Assembly (NCBI RefSeq): GCF_019969725.1
Contig: NZ_JAHXYW010000005.1
Span: 427,882-491,881 of the forward strand
DNA length: 64,000 nt
Source: Neobacillus bataviensis
Lineage (GTDB): Bacteria > Bacillota > Bacilli > Bacillales_B > DSM-18226
Direction of reading: 5' to 3'
The translations under genes and the position numbers were made by a program. The notes under the pieces were generated by a model. That model was not told the origin of the DNA. It saw only the letters and a program-made list of their open reading frames with translations, and ran no database searches. Positions 8,581 to 17,545 of the stretch are shown here, piece after piece; position 1 is the stretch's first letter, and the number at the start of each line of letters is the position of its first letter.

Positions 8581-9870
8581 TTAAGGTGTTTGCTCATCAT
8601 TTTCTTGAACTTCAGTTTCATTGATTGGAACTTCCTGCACTCCTTCAGGGGTTTCTGCAACAGGATCTCCTGCTGTTCCTTCTGGATTTCCGCCTGCAGG
8701 GTTTCCAGTTGCTCCGTTAGGATTAGCGCTTACAGACTGTGTAGTGACTGCTTCGGATTTGTCGCCTTCCGGTGCAACGGCCATGGAAGTATCTTGAGCA
8801 GTTTTAGCTGCACTCGTGCTTGTATCATTAGCTGGGGATGAGGCTTGCGCTTCTATTAAAGCTCCATCATCACCAAACGTATATTCTACCCCATCAATGG
8901 TTTGTTTTCCTGTAACCATCACACCATCGGCATTAAGATAGTAAGTCTTCCCGTTATCTTGAACCCAGCCAATGGCCATTTCTCCATTTGTGTTAAAGAA
9001 ATACCATTTCGAGTCCAATTTAAGCCAGCCCGTTCTCATCGAACCGTCACTCATTAAATAATATTTTTTATTATTAATTTCTAGCCAGCCTTTCTGCATG
9101 ACTCCATTATCACTAAGGTAATACCATTTGTCTTTTACCTTCACCCAGCCTGTCTGCATGACTCCATTGGCATTGAGATAGTACCATTTGTCTTGTACTT
9201 TCACCCAGCCCGTTTGCATGACTCCATCGGTATTTAGGAAATACCACAACCCCTTTACTCTAGTCCATCCAGTATTCATCAGTCCGGTTGCATCAAGAAA
9301 ATACCATTTTCCATTTTGATTTAGCCAGCCTGTTTGTTTTATATCATCTTTATAAAAGAACCATTGGGTGCCCTTTTTAACCCAACCATCATTTGTACCT
9401 TGGAGACGTTTAATAAAACTCTCCCATTGCGGTAATAAATTTCTCGGGCAGTTCTTACCCGTCCAATGTTTATGAGGAACTACATGATCAATAGATATAT
9501 TGAATCTGCTCATTAAATATTGGACGACTTCGACTGTTTTCGTGACAGTTTGCTTATAATTTCCGTCAACGTTTACGCACATTTCGATATGAATGGATGT
9601 CCTGTTCCCCGGACCATTTCGTCCGTCTCCAGCGGCCCATGCCACTTCATCAAAGGGAATGGACTGAATAATTTCGTGTTCATCTACCTGTAGATGCCAC
9701 GAGGCTGTCCTGCTATTCCCCCGTTCCTGTAAACTTGCGTGTGCCTCTGCGTCGGCACCTCTCGCTGTATTATCTGTTTCGTGAATAGTAATAATGTATT
9801 TTGGAACCATTTTAATACCCGGTCGGGTTTCAGTATGAGAAACAGGAATTAGTCGTTGAATAATATTCAT
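8581..9870 (-). CDS. LytA-like N-acetylmuramoyl-L-alanine amidase with choline-binding repeats
   Basis: The 429-residue protein begins directly with an Amidase_2 domain (about 1-155); no signal peptide is present. Zinc ligands are probably H30 (IITIHETDN), H133 and C141 (PHKHWTGKNCPRNL), with E96 and K139 catalytic. Nine choline-binding-type repeats cover about 160-340, for example GWVKVQDKWYYLNANGVMQT. The last 87 residues are a Ser/Thr/Ala then Gly/Pro/Glu-rich tail. It would cut the MurNAc-L-Ala bond. Amidase_2 plus choline-binding repeats without a signal peptide is the layout of pneumococcal LytA, which phages also carry as a lysin. AGGAGAGG precedes the ATG. No phage genes are nearby, so a host autolysin is more likely than prophage remains. 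Confidence 0.9.
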   Translation of the reverse strand: MNIIQRLIPVSHTETRPGIKMVPKYIITIHETDNTARGADAEAHASLQERGNSRTASWHLQVDEHEIIQSIPFDEVAWAAGDGRNGPGNRTSIHIEMCVNVDGNYKQTVTKTVEVVQYLMSRFNISIDHVVPHKHWTGKNCPRNLLPQWESFIKRLQGTNDGWVKKGTQWFFYKDDIKQTGWLNQNGKWYFLDATGLMNTGWTRVKGLWYFLNTDGVMQTGWVKVQDKWYYLNANGVMQTGWVKVKDKWYYLSDNGVMQKGWLEINNKKYYLMSDGSMRTGWLKLDSKWYFFNTNGEMAIGWVQDNGKTYYLNADGVMVTGKQTIDGVEYTFGDDGALIEAQASSPANDTSTSAAKTAQDTSMAVAPEGDKSEAVTTQSVSANPNGATGNPAGGNPEGTAGDPVAETPEGVQEVPINETEVQENDEQTP

Positions 9871-10131
9871 GGCTTATCCTCTCCTTTACTTTTATTTATG
9901 CAAAAGAGGAGCATTTGGTCAGGGCTTAGGCTGAAATTAGGTTAAAAGTATTTTTATTAAAAGGAATTGTTGATTTTGAAACACTGTTGATTGGAGCGGA
10001 AATCAACACAGCCTAATATAAAAACGCAATTAGGAAATGATAATATTTCACGCTCTTTAAGTTAAGAATTACTTAAGCTACAAAATCTATAATCATAAAC
10101 AATTACAAATTCAATTGTTGTGAGGTAGAGT

Positions 10132-11448
10132 ATGTTTAAAATCATTTTCTCGATTGGATTGGTGTTCGCGGGAATCATTGGACCCGCATTTCAATCGGTA
10201 CAAGCCAGCACTAATCCAAATTTACAAGTTGCCGTTATTAGCGATACGCATATTGATCCAAATATCCCCAAATTGACAAGGAAATTTGAAAAGGCAATGG
10301 ATGACTTAAATACCATCGTCCCAAGTTATGATGCTATTGCCGTTAACGGTGATATGACCAATTATGGAAGAACAAAAGAATATGATTTGTTTAACTCGGT
10401 TTTCAAGACTAAGAAAAATAGCACGGCTGAGGAATTTATGGCGATCGGAAATCATGAATGGCTTGACTCACAAGGAGATGCCTCTGTCACAGATGAGGAG
10501 TTAAAAAATCGATTTCTAAGTAACATGAACGTTTCAAATCTTTATTATGATAAGTGGATAAAGGGGTATCATTTTATTACGATTGGCGGAGAAAAATCGG
10601 AGAAAACGATGCTCGCTCAATATGGATCGAAAGAAAGGGATTCTGCGTATATTTCTGACGAACAATTTCAATGGCTGGAGAATACTTTGTCTATTAATGC
10701 CGATAGCAGTAAACCAATCTTTGTTTTCTTTCACCAGCCAATTACCAATACTGTTTACGGCAGTGAATGGGGTGCTGGTCTGGAAGATCAAAAGATTCTT
10801 GCACTGTTAAAAAAGTATCCGCAGGTTATTCTTTTTACAGGACATTCTCATTACCCTATTAATAATCCGAAAAGTATTGTGACTGATGGCATTACCATGG
10901 TTAATACCAGCTCAGTTGCCTACACCTATACACCTAAAGGAAAAGAAAACTATACTCAATCCCAAGGATATGTCGTAAATGTATATGATGATAAAGTAGA
11001 ATTGAAAGCAAGAGAATTTAGTAATGGTACTTGGATTAAGACCGTTACCATTCCACTAGGGAAATCCAAGTCCTCTCAAACCGAATGGGTCAACTATCAA
11101 GGTGATTGGTACTATTATGATTCAAAAGGGAATCTAAAAAAGGGATGGTTTCATTCGAATGGACAGTGGTATTATCTTGATAAATCAACTGGGAAGATGC
11201 AAACTGGCTGGGTACAAATAGACTATGAATGGTATTACTTTAATGATAAAGGCGAAATGCAAACCGGCTGGCAAAAATTAAGCGGCAAGTGGTACAATTT
11301 CAATGCAATTGGCAGTATGAGGACAGGCTGGTATTACGAAAACGAACAATGGTACTTTCTCAGAGATAATGGGACTATGGCAACCACTAATACCATTGTT
11401 TTCAGTAAATTAGAGCACTTTAATCAACATGGACAAAACATAGGATAA
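10132..11448 (+). CDS. Secreted metallophosphoesterase with choline-binding repeats
   Basis: The 438-residue protein has a signal peptide (about 1-25). A calcineurin-like phosphoesterase domain follows at about 32-320 with AVISDTHIDP, AVNGDMTNYG, AIGNHEWL, VFFHQPI and LFTGHSHYPI, which supply the two-metal site. Five choline-binding-type repeats follow at about 322-425. The C-terminus is degenerate and lacks the NTTxxGYxLG cap seen in its relatives. It is a shorter paralogue of the protein at 19054-20970. The domain hydrolyses phosphodiesters or monoesters; the substrate is not known. Placement in a wall-glycan cluster suggests a cell-wall phosphodiester, perhaps phosphocholine itself. GAGGTAGAG precedes the ATG. 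Confidence 0.87.
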   Translation: MFKIIFSIGLVFAGIIGPAFQSVQASTNPNLQVAVISDTHIDPNIPKLTRKFEKAMDDLNTIVPSYDAIAVNGDMTNYGRTKEYDLFNSVFKTKKNSTAEEFMAIGNHEWLDSQGDASVTDEELKNRFLSNMNVSNLYYDKWIKGYHFITIGGEKSEKTMLAQYGSKERDSAYISDEQFQWLENTLSINADSSKPIFVFFHQPITNTVYGSEWGAGLEDQKILALLKKYPQVILFTGHSHYPINNPKSIVTDGITMVNTSSVAYTYTPKGKENYTQSQGYVVNVYDDKVELKAREFSNGTWIKTVTIPLGKSKSSQTEWVNYQGDWYYYDSKGNLKKGWFHSNGQWYYLDKSTGKMQTGWVQIDYEWYYFNDKGEMQTGWQKLSGKWYNFNAIGSMRTGWYYENEQWYFLRDNGTMATTNTIVFSKLEHFNQHGQNIG

Positions 11449-11482
11449 TTCGACAGAATTTTATATCCCCTTCGAATTAAGG

Positions 11483-11488
11483 TATAAT
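11483..11488 (+). promoter_or_regulatory. -10 box before the glycosyltransferase gene at 11519
   Basis: A perfect TATAAT lies about 30 bases before the start codon. The -35 region is poor, so the promoter is tentative. Confidence 0.4.
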
Positions 11489-11518
11489 GATACCATTATT
11501 ATATAAAGGGGCATAAAA

Positions 11519-12772
11519 ATGTCAGTTAAACATGTAATCCGGAAGAGTTTAAAATCCATTCAGCAAAATGGATTGCAGCCTACTTTCCAAAAAGTGCAAA
11601 GAAGATTGTTTACGAAAATAGGGGTTAACAAAATTTTCAATCGCAATAATCCCCAGCTTCATGATGTTTATCTTAAAATAGCGGAATTGAATAGAAGTAA
11701 AGAAATCAAAGGCTTTGCCATTCTAACCTCCGGGCGTGAATTTGAAGAATTGTATAATCAAAGAACGATTAATCTTGCCAAGTATTTATCTGACCAGGGA
11801 TTTGCTGTACTATTTGTCGCATGGCAATGGGATGATCAGGAAAAGCTTGAAAAGAGCTATCAGATGGTTTATAAGAATATCTTCGAAGTTCCTGTTTATG
11901 ATTTCATCTATGGAATCGAGAAATTAAAAATGCTGGATGAAATAGCCAATAAAACCTATATAACAACATTCCCAGCAAAGCTTTTCTACGGATGTGTAAA
12001 TCAATTAAAACAATCTAATTATCAAATTGTTTATGACATCATGGATGAGTGGGAAGAATTCTATAAGACAGGGGATGCACCGTGGTATAACCGGAGCATT
12101 GAGGAAGCATTTGTGAAGGATTCTAATTTGGTTTCAGTTGTTTCCCAGCCATTAAAAGACAAATTTGCCTCCATTAGAAATAATATTTATGTGATTGGAA
12201 ATGGATATAACGCCGCCTTATCCGGGAAAAGAAATGTATCTCTTAGAAAAGAATCACCTGATCAAAAAATTCATATCGGGTATTTTGGTCATCTGACACC
12301 TTCATGGTTTGATTGGGATCTTATTTTTACCTTAGCCAAAAATGAGAACTTTGTTTTCCATTTTATCGGTCATGGCGCCCCTGATGATATTTTAGCTAAA
12401 ATTGAAGCTTCTCCAAACTGTGAATTTTATGGAAAAGTACATCCGAGTCAGCTGCAGCAATTTGTTGAGAAATGGCATATTGGCATCATTCCGTTTAAAT
12501 CGAGTAAACTCTCCGATGCGGTTGACCCAATAAAAATTTATGAATACTTATATTTTGGGCTGCCAACGATATCCACCGGTATTCCTCATATCGGAAAATA
12601 TCCGCTCGTTACCCATTGTGAAGGTGAGGCGGCAGTAAAATCAGCCATCTTACATGATTATGAACAATTGATTCATTCCAAGCTGCCATATGAAGAGTTG
12701 GATGACTTTTTGGCAAAAACAACATGGGACGAGCGTTTCAAGGAAATATTAAACCTGCTTGCAGACAAATAA
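11519..12772 (+). CDS. Glycosyltransferase (GT-B, family 4-like)
   Basis: The 417-residue cytoplasmic protein has a divergent N-terminal half (FAILTSGREFEE, YNQRTINLAKYLSDQGF). Its C-terminal half reads as a GT-B donor domain: IHIGYFGHLTPSWFDWDLIF, FIGHGAPDDILA and VDPIKIYEYLYFGLPTIST. The phrase DPIKIYEYLYFGLP is typical of GT4/GT1-like enzymes in polysaccharide clusters. Donor and acceptor are unknown. AAAGGGG lies 7 bases before the ATG, and a terminator follows closely. It sits between a phosphoesterase with choline-binding repeats and a convergent glycosyltransferase. Confidence 0.78.
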   Translation: MSVKHVIRKSLKSIQQNGLQPTFQKVQRRLFTKIGVNKIFNRNNPQLHDVYLKIAELNRSKEIKGFAILTSGREFEELYNQRTINLAKYLSDQGFAVLFVAWQWDDQEKLEKSYQMVYKNIFEVPVYDFIYGIEKLKMLDEIANKTYITTFPAKLFYGCVNQLKQSNYQIVYDIMDEWEEFYKTGDAPWYNRSIEEAFVKDSNLVSVVSQPLKDKFASIRNNIYVIGNGYNAALSGKRNVSLRKESPDQKIHIGYFGHLTPSWFDWDLIFTLAKNENFVFHFIGHGAPDDILAKIEASPNCEFYGKVHPSQLQQFVEKWHIGIIPFKSSKLSDAVDPIKIYEYLYFGLPTISTGIPHIGKYPLVTHCEGEAAVKSAILHDYEQLIHSKLPYEELDDFLAKTTWDERFKEILNLLADK

Positions 12773-12808
12773 AGGAAAAGTGGATAGAAATCCACTCTTC
12801 CTTTAATT
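12771..12808 (+). terminator. Terminator shared by two convergent glycosyltransferase genes
   Basis: A 14-bp stem (AAAGGAAAAGTGGA / TCCACTCTTCCTTT, one mismatch) with a short loop is followed by a T-rich stretch; it can act in both directions. Confidence 0.75.
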
Positions 12809-13900
12809 TTATAATAATGATTTGTATAACTGTTTATAATGACTGATCATAATTTGATTACTAAATTTTTCTGTAAAGTCCTTTTTGGCTTGTTGTTCCA
12901 GTTCGGATCGTTTATCAGGATTTTCGATGAATCTGGTAAGCCGCTCAACAAATGCGGAAACATCCTTTTTTTCGACAATAAAGCCATTCACATTGTCCTG
13001 AATCACTTCTGCCGTATTTCCTACGTTTGTAACAACTACAGCTTTTCCATAAGCCATCGCTTCTAGTAACGTAAGTGGGGCGCCTTCCCATAATGACGTC
13101 ATCGCAAAAACGTCCATTACCTTAAACAATTCATTCACTTTGGAAACATGACCGATGAATTTTATATTGCTGACACCTTCGGCTTTTTCTCTTAAGGACT
13201 GGCTATACTGTTCGCCGCCTTCTCCTGGAATTAAAAAGACGAGATGCTTATATTTTTGATTTAAAGTCTTGGCTGCTTCAATAAAATATTCTAACCCCTT
13301 TTGAACATCTAGTCTTGAAAGAGTACTGACCACAAACGAGTCTTCAGGCAATCCGAATTCCTTTTTCAATTCTGCTTTTGTCCGTTCAGTAGGGATGATT
13401 CTTTCTGAATCAATGGAATTTCTTATAACTGTATATTTCCTATTATTCATAACTTTAAAGTTTGCCATATTAAACTTTTCGACTGTCTTTGATACTGAAA
13501 CGACAGAGTCCACAAGGTTTAGATAAAAGCTATATTTTGTCCTTCCCCATGGATTTTCGAAAAAGTGATATGTATTATGTGTGGTTTCGATTACTTTAAC
13601 ACCTGCAAGTTTGGCAGCCAAGATGCCATGAAAACAAAAGTGGGCTTGTACAATATCAAACTTTCCTTCTTTTATATATTTAGAAAGCTTATTTATTCGG
13701 GAAATTTTACTTGATTCGTTAATTTCCTTGCAGGAAAATCCCTTTTCTTTAAGCCGGTTTGCCACCGTCCCTCCCCTAAAGTAGGCAACACCTGTCTCAA
13801 ATTCCTGGTCACTCGTATTTTTTACGAGATTATAGATTACTTCTTCTAAACCACCTTTATCTAGTGTATCGCAAACATGGAGAACTTTTATTTTTTTCAT
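12809..13900 (-). CDS. Glycosyltransferase family 4
   Basis: The 363-residue GT-B enzyme starts with VLHVCDTLDKGGLEEVIYNL, the usual GT4 opening. It continues with IVQAHFCFHGILAAKLAG, VSTLSRLDVQKGLEYFIEAA and the E-x7-E motif in SLWEGAPLTLLEAMAYGKAVV. It probably adds one sugar to the polysaccharide repeat unit. It is the second gene of a unit with galU (40 bases apart, same strand); AGAGG precedes the ATG. The link to galU suggests UDP-glucose as donor, which is an inference from context. Confidence 0.87.
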   Translation of the reverse strand: MKKIKVLHVCDTLDKGGLEEVIYNLVKNTSDQEFETGVAYFRGGTVANRLKEKGFSCKEINESSKISRINKLSKYIKEGKFDIVQAHFCFHGILAAKLAGVKVIETTHNTYHFFENPWGRTKYSFYLNLVDSVVSVSKTVEKFNMANFKVMNNRKYTVIRNSIDSERIIPTERTKAELKKEFGLPEDSFVVSTLSRLDVQKGLEYFIEAAKTLNQKYKHLVFLIPGEGGEQYSQSLREKAEGVSNIKFIGHVSKVNELFKVMDVFAMTSLWEGAPLTLLEAMAYGKAVVVTNVGNTAEVIQDNVNGFIVEKKDVSAFVERLTRFIENPDKRSELEQQAKKDFTEKFSNQIMISHYKQLYKSLL

Positions 13901-13940
13901 TCTTTTACCTCTTTACTTTTAATCAGGAGATCGATTCAAT

Positions 13941-14819
13941 TTATAAACGGAGTTCCTTTAACTTCTCTTCCATATATTGAATCAAACCATCCTTGATTTC
14001 TTCATTCTGAAGTGCAAACTCAATGGTTGTTTCGATAAAGCCTAATTTTTCACCAACGTCATATCGTTTCCCTTCAAATTCATAGGCAAAAACACGTTGG
14101 ATTTCATTTAGCTTTTGAATCGCATCTGTTAACTGGATTTCTCCACCTGCTCCAATTTCCTGTCTATCTAAAAACATGAAAATCTCAGGGTTTAAAATGT
14201 ACCTTCCAATAATGGCAAGATTAGACGGTGCAGTGCCAGGTTTAGGTTTTTCAACAAATTGACGAACTTGGTATCTCCTGTCATTCTGAGCTAATGGATC
14301 AATTACCCCATAGCGGTGTGTTTCTGTTTCAGCCACTTTCATAACACCAATCACAGAGGAAAGTGTTTTTTCATATTCATTTATAAGCTGACGTAAGCAA
14401 GGCGTTTCTGCCTGAACAATATCATCCCCTAAGAGGACGGCAAAAGGTTCGTTTCCAATGAAATTCCTTGCACACCAAACGGCATGCCCTAACCCCCGAG
14501 GCTCTTTTTGGCGAATATAATGAATATCTACAAGGTTAGAGGATGCTTGAACTTTCTCTAGCAGTTCAAACTTTTCTTTTTCGAATAGGGTTTGTTCCAA
14601 TTCAAATGCATGATCAAAGTGATCTTCAATCGCCCGTTTGCCTTTACCTGTTACAATAATTATATCTTCAATGCCCGATTCAATCGCTTCTTCCACGATA
14701 TATTGAATAGTAGGCTTATCTACAATTGGAAGCATTTCTTTTGGCATTGCCTTCGTTGCTGGCAAAAACCGTGTCCCTAATCCTGCAGCAGGAATAATGG
14801 CTTTTCTAACTCGTTTCAT
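13941..14819 (-). CDS. galU: UTP-glucose-1-phosphate uridylyltransferase (GalU/GtaB)
   Basis: The 292-residue enzyme makes UDP-glucose from UTP and glucose-1-phosphate, the donor for wall glycans and glycolipids. Motifs are [20 protein letters not shown] at the N-terminus (nucleotide binding), [52 protein letters not shown] and [10 protein letters not shown]. Length is normal for the family. AAGGAG is well placed before the ATG. It leads the two-gene unit with the GT4 gene downstream. Confidence 0.95.
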   Translation of the reverse strand: MKRVRKAIIPAAGLGTRFLPATKAMPKEMLPIVDKPTIQYIVEEAIESGIEDIIIVTGKGKRAIEDHFDHAFELEQTLFEKEKFELLEKVQASSNLVDIHYIRQKEPRGLGHAVWCARNFIGNEPFAVLLGDDIVQAETPCLRQLINEYEKTLSSVIGVMKVAETETHRYGVIDPLAQNDRRYQVRQFVEKPKPGTAPSNLAIIGRYILNPEIFMFLDRQEIGAGGEIQLTDAIQKLNEIQRVFAYEFEGKRYDVGEKLGFIETTIEFALQNEEIKDGLIQYMEEKLKELRL

Positions 14820-14924
14820 AAATGATTCTCCTTTTACATTAATAAAACCTTATAAAGGAAGCAAAACTCTACAAATTAACCTTATTATTTCACAACCCCT
14901 AATTTTTGACAAGAATCCCCAAAA

Positions 14925-14971
14925 ACAAAGGGGTCCCTTCCCCATAATTACTGGAAATGGTCCCCCTTTTT
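14925..14971 (-). terminator. Terminator after the O-antigen ligase-type gene
   Basis: On the minus strand a GGGGGACCATTTCC arm pairs with GGAAGGGACCCC across a short loop and is followed by TTTGTTTTT. It separates this gene from galU. Confidence 0.65.
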
Positions 14972-16429
14972 TTATACAGTTTCTCTATTTTTTATAAAAC
15001 GAATGGCATAACCCAGAATGATGAAATAATACATCGTGAAAGCATCCATTTCGAGAATATTATAGACCGCACCACTCACGACGGCAGCTACAATGAAATA
15101 AATCAAAAGTGGTGATAGATCTTGTTTCTTTCTGAGGTCCCACGTTATTTTCATAAGGAAAATAACAAATGCTGCAAGAAGTATAATCCCGATTACTCCT
15201 GTTTCAGCAATAATTTGTGTATATTGGTTGTCCGAATAAAAATCTCCCTTAATCCCAAAGTGTTTATATATTGGTGATGAGTAAATAAGAGTCGCGGAGC
15301 CTCCGAACGTTCCAAACCCGTATCCGATGATAGGGCTGGTCTTTAACACTTCGAGCGATTTTTTAAAATAGTACGCGCGGCCATCCGCATTACTTAATGC
15401 CCTATTTTCCGCGGAAAAAGCATCAGAGAATCGATTCACTTCTTTTTCATCATAGTTATCCGTTTCATCTACGGATTCGTCTCCGTTAATTTCCTTAGCG
15501 TGTTGAATTTGATATTTTTCAACAACATGGGTAACTTTTTCAACTGAGAAAAATAATACTCCTGCCGTAATACCGATGAAAGCTAAAGGCACCAAAAATT
15601 TTACTCTTCTAGTAATGACAAGGTAAACAGGTAAAAAGGCGATGACCGTTAACACAGCTCCGCGGGAATATGTAAGAAGAAAAGCCGTTGCAATTAGAAT
15701 AAGACTGGCAATAATTAATGACTTGCCCTTTCCTTTATCCTTCCGGATGGATAACAAATAAAATCCAATTAAAAAGGAGATGAGCAGGAACATCCCGGTT
15801 TCATTTGGTCCGCCCATTAAACCATAAATGCGTTGTTTATTGGTATAGGATAGTTCCATCCTTTGCCAAACCTCAGGAAGAAATAAGGTTCTAACTGAAA
15901 TTTTTTCTACTAACCCCTGCACGGAAAGCAATACGCCAAAAATGAGGGTGGTGAAGGAAAAATCCTTTATATCCTGGGGCGAAACCTTCATCCGTTTTAT
16001 GATATAAAATAACAAATAAAAAAGACCAAAAGCACGTAGCTGAATAATGATTGCTTTAAGTGAAACGCCTGTGATTAAGGCAGAAATTGCTCCGAGAATT
16101 AAAAACGCAAAGAAAGCATATTCAAATGGATGAAAGCGAAAGAGTTCGCGAAGATTCTTCCGATTATGATAGAAGGTTTTCACCAAAAGCAGTAGAAGAA
16201 TCATATCTCCAATCAGCTTAAACCCTGTATTATAGACGGTTAAAAATGGACGAATCGGAACAAAGATAATCATAAATAATATGCCTATTTTTTCATCATA
16301 AAAAACAAATAATGCCAATAATAACGAAATTCCAAATCCAATAATAGGTTGATGAATAAATAGACCAACAGCAACTAGAACGATTGCTGTTAAAAGCAGA
16401 TATAGCCTCTGAATTGTGAAACCTGACAT
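14972..16429 (-). CDS. O-antigen polymerase/ligase family membrane protein (Wzy-like)
   Basis: The 485-residue protein has about ten to twelve membrane segments and one large extracytoplasmic loop at about residues 290-390, rich in acidic residues. The Wzy_C-type signature lies around LLTYSRGAVL (arginine after the serine) and, after the loop, SPIIGYGFGTFGG. Such proteins polymerise or ligate undecaprenyl-linked oligosaccharide on the outer face of the membrane. With the Wzx-like flippase at 17546-19009, it makes a Wzx/Wzy-type export route likely. AGAGGTAAAG lies before the ATG. It is divergent from licD. Confidence 0.85.
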   Translation of the reverse strand: MSGFTIQRLYLLLTAIVLVAVGLFIHQPIIGFGISLLLALFVFYDEKIGILFMIIFVPIRPFLTVYNTGFKLIGDMILLLLLVKTFYHNRKNLRELFRFHPFEYAFFAFLILGAISALITGVSLKAIIIQLRAFGLFYLLFYIIKRMKVSPQDIKDFSFTTLIFGVLLSVQGLVEKISVRTLFLPEVWQRMELSYTNKQRIYGLMGGPNETGMFLLISFLIGFYLLSIRKDKGKGKSLIIASLILIATAFLLTYSRGAVLTVIAFLPVYLVITRRVKFLVPLAFIGITAGVLFFSVEKVTHVVEKYQIQHAKEINGDESVDETDNYDEKEVNRFSDAFSAENRALSNADGRAYYFKKSLEVLKTSPIIGYGFGTFGGSATLIYSSPIYKHFGIKGDFYSDNQYTQIIAETGVIGIILLAAFVIFLMKITWDLRKKQDLSPLLIYFIVAAVVSGAVYNILEMDAFTMYYFIILGYAIRFIKNRETV

Positions 16430-16638
16430 ATTCTTTACCTCTTAGTTTTTTATTTTTAAATAATTAATTTAAAGTGCTTTTTACATTTTATTAGTATACC
16501 AAGCTATAGAGCAGAAATCTAATAAAAAAGGTCCATTTGTATTTTATTACAAATTACTACTCTTTACTCACGCTCTTTTCATTAAAATTAGCACTCCCCT
16601 ATGACAGGATTGGAATGGACGAGAAGGTAGGTTCATGA

Positions 16639-16667
16639 TTGAATTGCAAGCTGTATTTGTGTAGAAT
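16639..16667 (+). promoter_or_regulatory. Candidate sigma-A promoter of licD-wzx
   Basis: TTGAAT and TAGAAT are separated by exactly 17 bases, about 50 bases before the licD start. The region lies between licD and the divergent Wzy-like gene. Confidence 0.55.
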
Positions 16668-16717
16668 CAAATGTTAGGAGTAAATTTATTCATATGATTG
16701 GTTTTAGTAGGAGGTAA

Positions 16718-17494
16718 ATGAAATTGGCAGTAGAGTTGGAACAGAATAGTCCATTAAGACGTGCTCAACAAACAATGCTTGAGATGTTGTTAGCCGTTGA
16801 TCATATTTGTAAAACAGAAAATATCCCATATTGGATAACAGATGGTACCTTACTTGGTTCGGAAAGGCACAAAGGATTTATTCCTTGGGATGATGATGCC
16901 GATATCGGTATGTTAAGAAAAGATTATTCAAGATTTAAACGAGTCGTCGAAACCATGCTGCCCCCTAAATTCAAAGTGGAATCAGAAAATGTCCACACAC
17001 ACGGTAAGCACAATTGGTTAAAAATTCTTTTTCTTGAAGATTTTGATTGGGTTGATTGGCATGGGATTAAAAGGCGGGGGATTTCCATCGATATCTTTCC
17101 ATATGATTTCGTGTCCCAGCCTAATAAAATGTCGGCCACGGAGAAAATAGTCCATCGAGTTGCCAGCATTAAATATCCTTCAGAAGCAAATAATATAAAA
17201 AATAAACTGCGAAGAGTAATTAATAAACTGCAATTACATGAAGCTTATTCTTATATTAACTCAAAGTCTGACTATGTTACTTATGGGATTGAAACACCTT
17301 ATTTTGGCCATACCTATTATAATATTCATGATATCTTCCCGTTGAAAGAAGGTATTTTTGAAAACGAGTGGTTTAACGTGCCTCAGCACCCTAATCATTA
17401 CTTAACAGCCTTATACGGGGAAGATTATATGGAGATACCAGAGGAAAGCAAACGGCAAAGCCATATGTCAGATCTTACATCAATAAATGGCTAA
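16718..17494 (+). CDS. licD: LicD family phosphocholine transferase
   Basis: The 258-residue protein carries the LicD signature at about residues 20-70: ICKTENIPYW, DGTLLGSERHKGFIPWDDDA and DIGMLRKDYSRF. Downstream lie GKHNWLKILF and RRGISIDIFPYDF. In pneumococcus and Haemophilus, LicD proteins transfer phosphocholine from CDP-choline to surface glycans. CDP-choline could come from the licABC operon at 33204-36765. The start is ATG at 16718, only 3 bases after GGAGG; a TTG 6 bases further would have better spacing. It is followed after 51 bases by a flippase gene, so decoration and export seem co-expressed. Only one licD is in this window, whereas pneumococcus uses two. Confidence 0.9.
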   Translation: MKLAVELEQNSPLRRAQQTMLEMLLAVDHICKTENIPYWITDGTLLGSERHKGFIPWDDDADIGMLRKDYSRFKRVVETMLPPKFKVESENVHTHGKHNWLKILFLEDFDWVDWHGIKRRGISIDIFPYDFVSQPNKMSATEKIVHRVASIKYPSEANNIKNKLRRVINKLQLHEAYSYINSKSDYVTYGIETPYFGHTYYNIHDIFPLKEGIFENEWFNVPQHPNHYLTALYGEDYMEIPEESKRQSHMSDLTSING

Positions 17495-17545
17495 TAAGTT
17501 TTTGTCATTCGCATTTTTATATAAGAAAGGCTACGCGGGTGTTTT

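Noticed and set aside
8581..9870. Prophage remnant because of the lysin-like amidase
   Set aside because: No holin, integrase, structural genes or att-like repeats are nearby; the neighbours are cell-envelope genes.
10132..11448. Homologue of pneumococcal phosphocholine esterase Pce
   Set aside because: Pce has a metallo-beta-lactamase fold; this protein has calcineurin-like motifs (SDTH, GNHE, GHSH). Only an analogous role is possible.
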